From Artemisia argyi (taxonomy: Eukaryota; Streptophyta; Magnoliopsida; Asterales; Asteraceae): 64,000 nucleotides of DNA. Position 1 is the first letter of the stretch. Each line of letters begins with the position of its first letter. Location: the NCBI GenBank assembly GCA_030686995.1, contig CM060695.1, positions 99,662,871 through 99,726,870 on the forward strand, written 5' to 3'. The notes beneath the pieces were generated by a model that did not search any database, was not told where the DNA came from, and saw only the letters and a list, made by a program, of their open reading frames with translations. Shown piece after piece: positions 47,200 to 58,031 of this stretch. The translations under genes were made by a program, and so were the position numbers.

Positions 47200-47838
47200 A
47201 TAACTTTGGATCGGAGATGGACCATACAAATCCAAATGAATCAACTCTAAAACCCTATTAGTTGTCACTTCCTTTTTATTCCTATTGTTGGTTTGTCCTT
47301 AACTCCCTAGACATGTGTCACAATAATGCCTTTCAAAGCTCAACTTTGGTAAATTCCGTACTAGCTCGTTAGAAGCTAGGTTTTGGACTAACCTCATATT
47401 GGCGTGACCTAACCTCCTATGCCAAAGCATTGAGTTGTCCACCATGGACGTAAGACATATGTGTTGCTTAGAGTTATCACCCAACTTGCATGTATATAAG
47501 TTATTTCTCCTATGACCATTTGCTAACACAACACCATTTTTACTAATAGTGCAATCTACCTTAGTAAATTTAACCTCACAATCATCATCACTTAATTGAC
47601 TCACACTAATCAAATTGAAACTTAGACCCCTAACATGCTCAACATTGTAGATTTGTATGGAGTCATGAAGGACATTACCTTTGCCAACAATTTTGCCGTT
47701 AAGTTTGCTTCCAAAAATGACTTGATTGCCATTATACGTCGTGTATGATGTGAACAATCTTCTATTCCCGGTCATGTGTTTACTGCAACCACTATCCACT
47801 ACCCACTCATCCGGTTGTAGATCACTTTTGAGACAAAC
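47200..47838 (-). pseudogene. Protease and GAG-pre-integrase region, copy 2
   Basis: Protease motif DSGCSKHMTG starts at 47796; the Gly codon that is a stop in copy 1 is intact here. GAG-pre-integrase LWHRRLGHANMRLVQNLASN follows. A private TAA (47299-47301) after HYCDTCLGS ends the frame. Confidence 0.8.
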
Positions 47839-47862
47839 CTACAACAAAAGTATAACTCATAC
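47839..47862 (-). other. 24-base GT...AG interval between gag and protease
   Basis: On the minus strand GTATGAGTTATACTTTTGTT-GTAG is 24 bases, in frame, contains two stops and begins GT and ends AG. In copy 1 (4840-4863) it begins GC. It could be a simple stop-codon boundary of the sort that separates gag and pol in Sireviruses; it is far shorter than normal plant introns. Confidence 0.3.
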
Positions 47863-49995
47863 TTTTGGTACCCATTGTTTCTTGGGTCCATTTTGGTTAG
47901 CATTTAAAGTGCCCAACTTAAAAATTCTTGGGTCTTGAAGCAAGACACATAATTTCTCAATACCAAATTTAGAGAAAGCGGACCAAGGATTTTTTTGATA
48001 GTCATTTTGAATTTGATAACTTGGTCTGCAGTTATGATATCCTTGAGGTTTAAAGAAGTTTTGGTTTGGATAGGAGTTGTCTCTCCTTTGGTAATTGTTA
48101 TATTGGTATTGAGAAGACTTTTGACCATAGTTAGAGAAATTTCTTCTTTGGTTATTTTGAAAAGATGGTCTTTGGTTGTATGAGGTAGAAGATCTCATAT
48201 TGAGTGTAGGCAAAAGTGGTCTATAATTTACTCGAGGTTGTGAGTATCCAAGTCCATTGCTAGAGCTTGAGTTAGAAAATTGTGTTGGGTTTTCTCTTCT
48301 TGCAATGGGAGCTTGATTACCTCGAGTACTTACAAGAGGAGCTTGAGGAGTAATTGGTTTAATGACATTGTTTGATGAAGATCCAATTTTCCTCAAAGGC
48401 CTGGCGCGCTGATGGCGCGTTGACGCGTCAACCTCGGGGATTTTTGGGGCCTCGTTTTCTTTAGCCTTTACAAATGTTATTGGTTTTGTTAGGCTTATGG
48501 GAGTGGTTGTTCCTTGTTTAAAAAATCCAAGACCTCCCTTATCTTGAGACACCTTTTGACGACTTATTATTTCTTCTAAATCATTTGTGCTCTTTTTATA
48601 TTTTGAAAAGCTTAACGGCTCCTTTTGAAGTTTAGAAACTTTGTCATTCAAAGAGTCAACCTCAAGTGTGAGTTTCTCACATCTTTTACATGGTTCAACC
48701 ACCACTTTGCAATTCCTTAGTGTCTTTATTTCTTTTTCAAGTTCATAAAATCTTTCATTAGACTTAATGCGTTCTTGTTCAAGAAGACGTTTTTCTTCAA
48801 TGACTTTTTCAAAAGTTTTTCTAAAATTATTATTAAACTTAACTAGTTCCTCATTCTCCTTTTGTAAATTGATAATATCTAGGTTATTAGAAGAAGAAGA
48901 GTTTAGAGATACCTCAAATTTTTCTTGAGCCATAAGACACGTAGCGTCATTTGTTGGTTGGTCTTCATCTTCACTATTACTCCACGCACCTCCAAAGAAT
49001 GCCTTGTTCACTCTAGGCTTAGGGCATTTATTGATGAAGTGACCCTTCTCTCCGCAATTGTAACATCCTTGGGTGTGTCTTGAGCTTTCACCAACCTTGT
49101 TGTCACTACTTCGGTTTCCTCCAAAGTTGTTCCTTCCACCATTATCTCGGTTTCCAAACCGATTTCTTCTACCAAAGTTACCACCTTTCCTAAAGAACCT
49201 CCGAAAGTTCTTAGCGATGAGATTGTATTCTTCGTCGTTCATATCATCTTCTTCATTGTTATCATCTTGTCTATCACTATCATCACTAGCTTGAGTACTA
49301 GTGACCTTAGCTTTAAGAGCCAAAGACTTAACCTTCTCCTTCTTGTCTTTGGTACTTGCCTTGTCGTTCTCAAGAATCATTTTGAGATTCCCAATGAGCT
49401 CGTCAAGAGGTAATTCCGCCAAATTCTTGGCTTCTTCTATGGTCGTCACCTTTGGCCTCCACTTTATTGTAAGTGCTCGAAGAAACTTCCTCACATGGTT
49501 CTTGTTATAGAAGCTAGGATCTAGAGCCGTGAGGCTAGTGATAATAGCATTGAACCTTGTGTAACCACTATCAATGGTTTCTTCATCAGAGACAATAAAC
49601 TTCTCATATTGTTGTATGAGTAAGTCGATCTTGCAATCTTTCACTTGAGAGTTGCCTTGATGAGTGATGATGAGAGAGTACAAAATTTCCTTGGCGGTCT
49701 TGCAAACATGAACCCTCTCGAACTCCCTTCGAGGTAGAGCATTATAGATCAACATTTTGGCTTCATCATTCTTACCATGCTTTCTCCTCTCATCATCATT
49801 AAGATCCAAATGTGGCTTTTTCACCAACAACTTTGTTTCTGCGTCTTCCACCATGAACTCAAAGTTGCCATTTTGGATGATTTCCGACAAATCAAGATCT
49901 TTGGACCTAACATAGGCCTCAAACCGGGTTTTCCAAAAACAAAACCCATCGGTTTCTAGCAAAGGTGGCCTTTGCATAGAACACCCCTCAACATA
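47839..49995 (-). CDS. Ty1/copia gag, copy 2, open after the Cassandra insertion
   Basis: A single open frame of about 710 codons from the Cassandra border (YVEGCSMQRPPLLETDGFCF) to a TGA at 47855-47857. Contains the UBN2-like capsid region, the CCHC knuckle CYNCGEKGHFINKCPK (about 49023-49068), a coiled-coil-like region with KFNNNFRKTFEKVIEEKRLL, a second Cys pair (EPCKRCEKL) and a long Asn/Gln/Tyr/Arg-rich tail that may bind RNA. It lacks 9 bases (VYE) present in copy 1. The three copy 1 stops are sense codons here. The start codon is separated: it lies at 54866. A computed start at 50100 would be TTG inside the LARD LTR and is not real. Confidence 0.8.
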
Positions 49996-52117
49996 CGTAA
50001 CAGCCCGCCTTATAGACCACAATATTGTCCGCTTTGCCCGAGGGCTCACGGCTTTGCTTTTGTGGCCAACATGTGAAGACTTCCCATGTAACACCCCCAA
50101 AAATCGGGTCCAGCGAAAGCATGCATCCCACTGGGGTGCTACTCAATTGGTATCACAACCCAAGGAACAAATAACGGTTTTAACTCAACCGTTAAGAATA
50201 AATTTTATAGTCGAAACATTTAGTTTACATCATTCCAAAAATAGTGCGCTAATAAGGCCCATAAAAAAAATTTAAGCGGTCCCAAATATATCAGAGTCAT
50301 CTATGACCATGCCATGCCATGCCAAAAGCCTCCACAACTAGGCTATCACGTTAAACCTGAAAATACATGCTAAAAAGTGTCAACACGAGGTCGGTGAGTT
50401 CATAGGTTTGTATAAATAGCAATTTAGTATAAAAGAAATATGAGTTCGATAAAAGTTTTGTGACCATTGTGTCGCTCACAATGTCATGAAAATATAGTTT
50501 ACTTTCAAGTAAATGTGGTAAAGTCGACCACAAGGTTTTCGAGTGTGAATAACCACTCACATACAAATCAGTTTAGTTTTAGTGACTACTGCTTTACTCA
50601 CAGTGTCATGAAAAATATCAGTAAAGTAGACCAAAAGTATGAAGCATAAAGTTGGATCATAGGCAAAGTATGTGATCACTACAACGAATATAATGTCTCA
50701 TAAAAGTAGAAGTCTATTACGCTAGCACTAAGTTCATGCAACCGAAGCTACGACAGTGTGCATGCTCTAGAAGCATGTTAAATAAAGGCCCGGCAAGTGT
50801 TTATCCCGATACACTTGTAATTCGACCTGTTATACGTTCGCGTTTGCCTATCCGGTCAAACCGAACGGGGGAGTCACCCCCAATAGATCTATTTATAACA
50901 TTCGCGCTTCCCAGCAGGAATTGACGGTTCATGAGTTTGGGCAAAGTGGGATTCAAGGCTTAGGCTAATCCGCGTAATAGTTTAAATAAAGCATAAGTTT
51001 CAGTGTGGTCCATGAAAGTGTTTGCATAAAAGCAATTGTCATTCAAGTGTTTGCGTAACAGCAATGATTTGTAAAGTGGTTTGCATATAAGCAATAGTTC
51101 ATAGAGTGTGTTGCATAAAAGCAATAGTTTATAAAGTGTGTTGCATAGAAGCAATAGTTCATAAAGTATGTTGCATACAAGCAATAACTCATAAAGTGTG
51201 TTGCATAAAAGCAAGAAATCATAAAGTGTTTGCACGTTTCTCACCCCAAGTTTGTAAAGTAAAGAGTGGGGCTATAAAAATATTTAGAGTACTTGTGAAA
51301 GTAAAAATAAGTAGTTGAACATGTATCTCCCCCAAAGAGCTTATAAAGTAATTAAACGAGTAAAAGTGGGGCTATGACTCACCTTAGTAAAGCAGTCTGA
51401 TAGAGTGAAGTCAAATGGTATAAGTGTGCGGCACCAACACGCGACCTAAATTAGTATGGCAATACTTAGTTTACATGTTTGTTTACGAATCACAGTGTTC
51501 AAATAAGTTGAAGTGTCTTCATGTGGTTGTGTTCAATATTGCTTGTGTGTGTATGGTTTATGTTTAAAAATCGATTTCAAACTATTTGTAAGTATTGGCT
51601 CTTTGGAAGTGCGTAAGTCTTTAAGTGTACATATACCTGTTTGTGATTATAGTAAGTTAGTGAATGATAAGTTAGGAAAAGTCCATAATTTATTTGCTAT
51701 AAATAATCTTATATCATCTAGTATTCATAGTTTGATCGAGTTTGTGGAAATAGACTAGTATAAGAATTTGACAAAAATTGGACATGACCTCCGCAAATAT
51801 TAGTTTTTCCAAAGTTTGTCATGTGTTGCAAAATATCTATAAACAAGTCAATTATATCGTAATTAACAAAATAAATTGTTTCGTAGTAATTGGTCGACTT
51901 ATAGTTTTATTGGACTTATGAGCCCGAAAAATTAAAATAAGTTTGTAATATATTACAAACGAGTAGGTTGTATATATGTGTCGAATTACGTAAGTTCTAA
52001 AATGAGGTATAAAGCTTAAAAGTATATATTTTGATTATTATAATGAAATTCACCAACAAAAATTATACTAGCAAAGTACTCTATAAAAAAAATAATAACA
52101 ACATAATGACAGAAACA

Positions 52118-52425
52118 AGGTTCGAACCCGGGTCTGTGGGTTCAGAAATGAGCAACGTACCCAAATGAGCCAAGAGTTCATTCTTGTTATGTTTTACAAA
52201 TAAATATATTTAATGGATTCTCAACTGTTATCCATTATAGTTTAACTATACATTCTTAGTATAATTTGTTAAAAGAAGATATTGATTAGTTTCTAATAGT
52301 TCAAGGGTTATATGTGAAAATTAGTTAAAAAGAATTAAGTAGAAAAAAAATGTTAGGTGCAGGGTTCGAACCCCTGACCTCACACTCAACAGCAAAGCGC
52401 CCGAACCATTGGACTAGTCTTTCTT
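52118..52425 (-). other. tRNA-like segments in the solo LARD LTR
   Basis: Counterparts of 9143-9200 and 9386-9443, with B boxes GGGTTCGAACC at about 52122 and 52366 unchanged. Their conservation in all three LTRs indicates they are old parts of the LTR. Confidence 0.5.
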
Positions 52426-52968
52426 TTGTGATGGTTTGCTCAACTATTTATTTATAATGTATGTTTCGACTGGGACTTATTTGCATGCACACAAGACATA
52501 TGTATATATTGCGTTTTGTGTTTCGTTTTACCAAAACTGTTTTGCCATAGTTCTCTAATAAGCACATCAATGTTATAATTAATCACTAAGGTAGCATGTG
52601 AGAATCTAATAAGCACCAAAATAAGTCATTTTCATGTTATTGTTATTATTATTATTTTTTTTTTAAAATAAGCACTTTAGAGTCGACTATGCACTTTCGT
52701 CCAAATAAGCCAACACTTAAGTTTAGCTTTATCGTTTCTTTATGTCATTTCAAGTTCAAAACTTTGAATAAGTTCGACACCTTTATATATGTGTATGTCG
52801 ATTTTTGGAAAAAAAAAACAATAATCACTAGCTTATTATCTTAAATCTTGCAAGCGTTAAGCCCATCTCATAAAAGTTTCCACACAAGTTTTCAAACAAC
52901 AAACCAACTTGTAACATGCATGAATGTGTAAATGAGCATATATGTCTCGACAATGGGTGTGTTTTAAT

Positions 52969-53151
52969 CAATGTTGCAAAAATCGTGAATCGGTACTGAG
53001 GCGGTCTGGGGCCGATTAGCGATTTTTTACCGATTAATCGGCCGATTTTCTTGACTCGGCCAATTAATCGGCCGATTTCCGTGGAATTCTCTCCAAGGTC
53101 CTGGGCCAATTACCGATTAATCGACCGATTCGGCCGATTTTTGCAACACTG
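52969..53151. mobile_element. hAT-type MITE
   Basis: 183 bp with terminal inverted repeats CAATGTTGCAAAAATCG / CGATTTTTGCAACACTG (16 of 17 match) and an 8-base target duplication GTTTTAAT (52961-52968 and 53152-53159). The site is empty in both LARD LTRs of unit 1 (near 9994 and 16024). The inside has several ACCGATTAATCGGCCGATT-like subrepeats. 8-base duplication and CARTGTTG ends fit the hAT superfamily. Confidence 0.92.
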
Positions 53152-54846
53152 GTTTTAATGATACATTTGTTTTGTGCAAGGTTATATATGATTCGAAGTT
53201 TACAGTTTGTAAAACCATTGTGTAGCTTTTGGGTTTTTGCTAATTTGTGGAATGTTTAATTTGTATTCTAGATCAAGATAAGCTAAGTATTCACAAGGTT
53301 TGAGTTTTAAGAAAACTTACAAATACTTTGAATGTGGTTCGAATAGTGGGAGACCAATAACACAAAATTATAAACTCAAGCTTCCAAATCAAACCCAAGA
53401 TATATATGTTAACCCAAATAAGCCTTAATAAGCACTAATAAGAAATCAAGTCTTCTTCTCCTTTATTCTTATTGTTTGCCGAAAATGAGAATGAGTGAGA
53501 GAGAGTTTTCATAAAATTTCTAAGTCTCCAGTGTGTAGGCTAGTTGTAGCTTTATATAAGAAATCATATGAGATATTTTAGTTTTATAATTGTTTAGTAC
53601 ATATGCATTATTAATTTTAGTCAAAATTTTCAAATGGGCATGGTGTAGCAATGGCATGGTTCGGCTCATTTTGAGGGAAAAAGGAAGCCATACTTTGTGT
53701 AAGAATTTTGTCTAGTAACTTGTCTAGTTACACTTTAATTTTCTAGTTACAAGTGTATTTGGTGTATTTTGTTAATTAAAATGGGTAAAAATTTATAAGG
53801 TAAGTATTAAATGTTTTAAAAAAAATACAAGTAGTTTACAATGTATTTTGAGTAGGCATTGGGCAATTAAATTGTATTGTTTGGTGACTACTTAATTTAA
53901 AGTAATTCTAAATCATTTAAGTATTTATAATAAAATGAATACCAAAGGGTGAAATAAAATATTTATTTAATTTTTGTATCACTTTATGTGTAGAAATGTA
54001 ATAAAAACAATTAGTCGGAGTATTGAGTACATTGTTCATGCATTTGAATTATAAAAACTTTTATTCACTTAATTAAATTAATTAAATAATTGTAAACTTG
54101 TAATTATAATGAAATCAAATGTGCTCTAGCAATTAAATGAGCTTTATAGTAGTGTCAATGTACTAAAATTATGTAGACCAAAATTTTGTCCGGTGTCGTA
54201 GTGCACAATAGTGTGTTTCTAGGTTACGGAATTTAACTAAAAAGTCTTGCGTAAAAAGTGTTCTTGTAAAATTTCAAAGTAATAAATTTGAGTTTGGAAT
54301 TTAAGTGTTGACGTGGAAAATTACGGGTTGTTACATCCCGACAGGTTACCCAAGCCAGTACTACTCTCACATGAGCACGCTTAACCGTATGGGCAATTAA
54401 CCGTTAGACCACAAAACGCGTTGTTCTCATATAAGGCGAATGTTAACATATGTCCCAACATCACTCCAAGTCACAACCAATGTGGGATTTTCCTAGGGTA
54501 TTACATTCACCCCCCCCCCCTTAGGGACTCATCGTCCTCGATGAGGTTTGCCCCACATCCCGAACGGCTTGGAGTGGCTCGGATACCATCTGTAACACCC
54601 CGCCTTATAGACCACAATATTGTCCGCTTTGCCCGAGGACTCACGGCGTTGCTTTTGTGGCCATCATGTGAAGACTTCCCGGCAGGTCACCCAAGCCAGT
54701 ACTACTCTCACATGAGCACGCTTAACCGTATGGGCGATTAACCGTTAGACCACAAAACGCGTTGTTGTCATATAAGGCGAATGTTAACATATGTCCCAAC
54801 ATCACTCCAAGTCACGGCCAATGTGGGATTTGCCTAGCGTATTACA

Positions 54847-54866
54847 ACATAGTTCTCTTGAGCCAT
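54847..54866 (-). CDS. First gag codons of copia copy 2 (ATG present)
   Basis: Minus strand ATG at 54866-54864 opens the frame that continues into gag beyond the Cassandra element; five further codons are visible before the insertion. In copy 1 this ATG is ACG. Confidence 0.7.
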
Positions 54867-54984
54867 GGATCTATACTCTACTTTACCAAAAATCTTAGTT
54901 AGGATTTTAGATTTTTAGAAAAGAAGTTTTTGACTTAAAACGACTTCTCGGGAAGGCTTTAACGCTCAAAAACTTGAGTATACC

Positions 54985-54996
54985 GCTCTGATACCA
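54985..54996 (-). other. PBS of copia copy 2
   Basis: Minus strand TGGTATCAGAGC, two bases from the 5' LTR end, exact complement of plant initiator Met tRNA 3' end. Copy 1 (17853-17864) has one change (TGGTATCAAAGC). Confidence 0.88.
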
Positions 54997-54998
54997 AT

Positions 54999-57098
54999 TG
55001 TAGAACCGTAGAGGGGGTGAATATGGTTTCTTCGGCTTTTTAGATGTTTAACAACTTTAAGCCAAAGAGAACATCAAGTGGTTGTACAATAATCCAACAA
55101 CCACTAACTCAACCAAGGTATATAGAGCAAGTTAGAACACAACGATATATACTGGTTCGGGATGGGGGGTTTATACCATCCGTACGTCCAGTTGCGAATC
55201 CGCGACTCCGATAATATTCACTAGTATAATCCTTTCGGTGGACTACAAACCGTTACAATTCACTCCACCAATATTCACCAATATCGATGCTCACAAAGAA
55301 GGAGTTACTCCCCAACGGTATTCCGCCCTCGGAAACCACCCAAATGAATCTCGCGATTCGACTTCATCTAAGGGTCACCAAGACCACTACCAAGACTTCC
55401 CACCTGAAGTATCAAACCCCAACTAGATCCCCAATGATCTAGGCTTGGTCACCAAGACACAAGACTTCCCTTACAAACAAATTGAATGAATAAGTGTTTG
55501 TTCAATCAAGCCCTAACCTAACCTAGAGACTCGATTTAATAGAAAGGGTATAGATAAGAAGACCCTCGACACAATTACAAGAGTGGATTAGGTTCTTGTG
55601 AATACCTATCCTTGCTAAACCCCCAATTGTACTTCACACTAAAACTTAACATTAATCAATCTAAGGTTTACCAACTCAAATAACCAATTTGAAAATCATT
55701 TGTAAAGTGTTTAAAGAGAAAGCAAATTACCAAGGGTATAAAGTGTAGATAGGGTAATTTGGAAGGGGTAGAAGTGTTATTCCTCACATGGCATAGAAAA
55801 GAGAGAAAGAATATGCCAAGGTATATTCCATTGCTTGGGGGAAGAATGAGATGGAGGGTTGAGATGAGATGGTTTGAATTGGATGGATAGGATCAAAGGG
55901 AGCCTCCGTTGGTTTTCAGATAATTTGGCATGTGGGGAAAATGGAGGGTTGAGATGTGTTTATTTGAAATAGATGGCTAGGATCAAAGGAGCCTTATGCT
56001 TGGCTTAAGAAGGGATATTCCAAAGGAATATGCTTTGCTTGGGGGGAAAGGGTGAATCAATGGTTGAGATGGTTTTGGTTTGAAATAGATGGCTTGGATT
56101 AAACACATGTGATGGTATAGAGAAGAGATTAGATGGATGGTTGAGATGTGTTTAGCTTGAATTGAATGGTTAGGATCAATGGAGCCACATTTGAAAGTCA
56201 ACTTAAATCCCATGTGATGAAATAGAAGGTTGAGATGTGTTGTAAGGGAATGGATGGTTAAGATGTAAAGTGTGTAAGGGAATATGTAAGAGTGTAAGAG
56301 ATTGTGTAAGAGAATATATGATTTTGATATGATTGGATATGGTGGTATGTGTCATTTGTAAGAATGAGATTAAGAGAAGATTAAGACATAATCTAATTGT
56401 CATTAAGAAGAAAGTTTTTAGACAATTAAGATTATAAATTAAGAAATTCATAGGTTACTTATAAGTTCAAGTAACACAATGTCGAGAATCCATAGGTTCA
56501 TATCTCGTGACTTTCCACGACTCGACGTTCTCAACTAATACCTTGGTTCAAACAAGTTAAGTGTTTTGCCTTGATTGTAAAGCATAACCCAAGTGGGAAA
56601 GGATGCGTTTACGCAAAGTGACCTTTGACTTAGTTTGACTAATAAGGGAGTAAACCCGTTACGTAATTAGAGAAGACGTAAGCATGGGATATGAGCATAT
56701 GGATGCATTAACATGATGTCACATGAAATATATAAGCTCCCTAAGTTTAGAAAAGCCTTGGCTAGAGGCGATAGTTAGAAAACATGAGTTGGTGTTTTCC
56801 CGTGAACGGGTGTTTAAAAGTCAAAACTCATTTCGAGTGTTCTCAATTAAGCACATAACATATTCATACCTGTATTGAAAGATCCACATTTGTCGGGTAA
56901 GGGGAAAGCCGACTTTCAAAATTCGCCCGGAACCATATAGTGTTCTGGCGCGTCACCCGGGCGTTGACGCGCGAGCAGCGCGCCAGGAGTAGATATGGGC
57001 TCCGGCGATTTTAAGCTAACGTTTGTTATTTGATGTGTTTCGATGGTTTATTTGTCATCATTAAAACATGAAGAGATCTTGATCATGTTGCCTCAACA
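54999..57098 (-). mobile_element. 5' LTR of copia copy 2
   Basis: 2100 bp, uninterrupted. Plus-strand ends TGTAGAACCGTAGAGG and TTGCCTCAACA. Followed by CTAATAAACG, the same exon border as in copy 1. It gives the empty site for the solo LTR at 18777. Confidence 0.9.
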
Positions 57099-58031
57099 CT
57101 AATAAACGTTGAAAGATATTTACTTTCCCAACGTACATTTTCCCATGACGGATATGGACGTGTGATACCATCCAATATTCCCCTAATCGAAGTAGCTATC
57201 AAAACCATGGGTACACGATGACCATTTCCGGTCGGATAATTCGATGCAGTCCATGATTTAGAAATTGTCCATGGAACATTAGCTTCCCTATTTCTTATTA
57301 ATATCTCTATCCAACCATTCATTTGCTAATTCAAAAGATTAAACTAAATCATTTAACATTATTAAAACTAAAATAATCTAAACCTTTAAAAAAATAAAAC
57401 ATTACACTTACATCGTCAAACAACTAACCAAGTTTATCCGCTGGTCCTGGATCAGTGCCCATCTTGTATAAATTCCGAACTAGTTGTTGAAAGAACGTAA
57501 GCTCTACTACCCAACCCTTTAGAAGGTAGTCAAGGTATATCTGACATGGGTTTATGAGGAATTGCTCAAAACTTAAATATTGCTTACGCTTTACCTGAAA
57601 ACAAAAGATAAGATACAATATCGCTACAACTTTGTTAATTATAACTTCATGCTAATACATTTAAAACATTTTTAGTATTACCTTATTAGGGTCAACATTA
57701 TCAACTATTAAAGGTGAGCTAATACCACAACCAACAAAGGTAATATCATCATCCTGTGCATCCTCATCAACCGCTTCTTCTTCTAGATTAAACGGTGGAA
57801 TGTTCGAGGTACTCTTTTTTTGTTTACTCTTAGCACCACGTTTCTTAGGAAGGATAGTGGTTGGTCCCTGTTGGGTCCAAGGATACTGCTGATATTTACC
57901 CGGATGACAATCCCTCCTGGGTCACTCGATCGCATCCTTAAATAAGAATAAACAGAAAAAAATGAACTTCATAATGATTATTAAACATAGAATTGATAGA
58001 AGAAACACAATCAGAAATCAAATAGAAATAA

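Larger units (their letters stand above)
50087..54335 (-). mobile_element. Solo LTR of the LARD (with hAT MITE inside)
   Basis: 4249 bp, or 4058 bp without the MITE and its 8-base duplication. Ends TGTAACACCCCC and GGGTTGTTACA. Flanks TCCCA (50082-50086) and TCCCG (54336-54340) are the same target duplication as in copy 1 with one base changed. No second LTR or internal region is present, so LTR-LTR recombination (or conversion) removed about 6 kb in this unit. Confidence 0.9.
49996..54846 (-). mobile_element. Cassandra TRIM, copy 2, split by a solo LARD LTR
   Basis: 3' LTR pieces 49996-50086 and 54341-54505, internal 54506-54590, 5' LTR 54591-54846 (256 bp). Target duplication ACATA at 49991-49995 and 54847-54851. 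The left terminal TG is mutated to CG. 5S-like segment in the 5' LTR at about 54673-54726, minus strand. Same site and orientation as copy 1, hence inserted before the duplication. Confidence 0.9.
45034..57098 (-). mobile_element. SIRE/Maximus-like Ty1/copia retrotransposon, copy 2, 3' end missing
   Basis: Same order as copy 1: 5' LTR 57098-54999, PBS 54996-54985, gag start 54866, Cassandra 54846-49996 (with solo LARD LTR inside), gag to 47863, protease and integrase to 46371, 122-aa ORF 45680-45312. PPT and 3' LTR are absent because the duplication breakpoint lies in the internal region. Gag is open in this copy. Confidence 0.88.

Noticed and set aside
49990..50100. Gag start at 50100
   Set aside because: The first codon would be TTG and the first codons come from LARD and Cassandra sequence; the ATG at 54866 is the better start.
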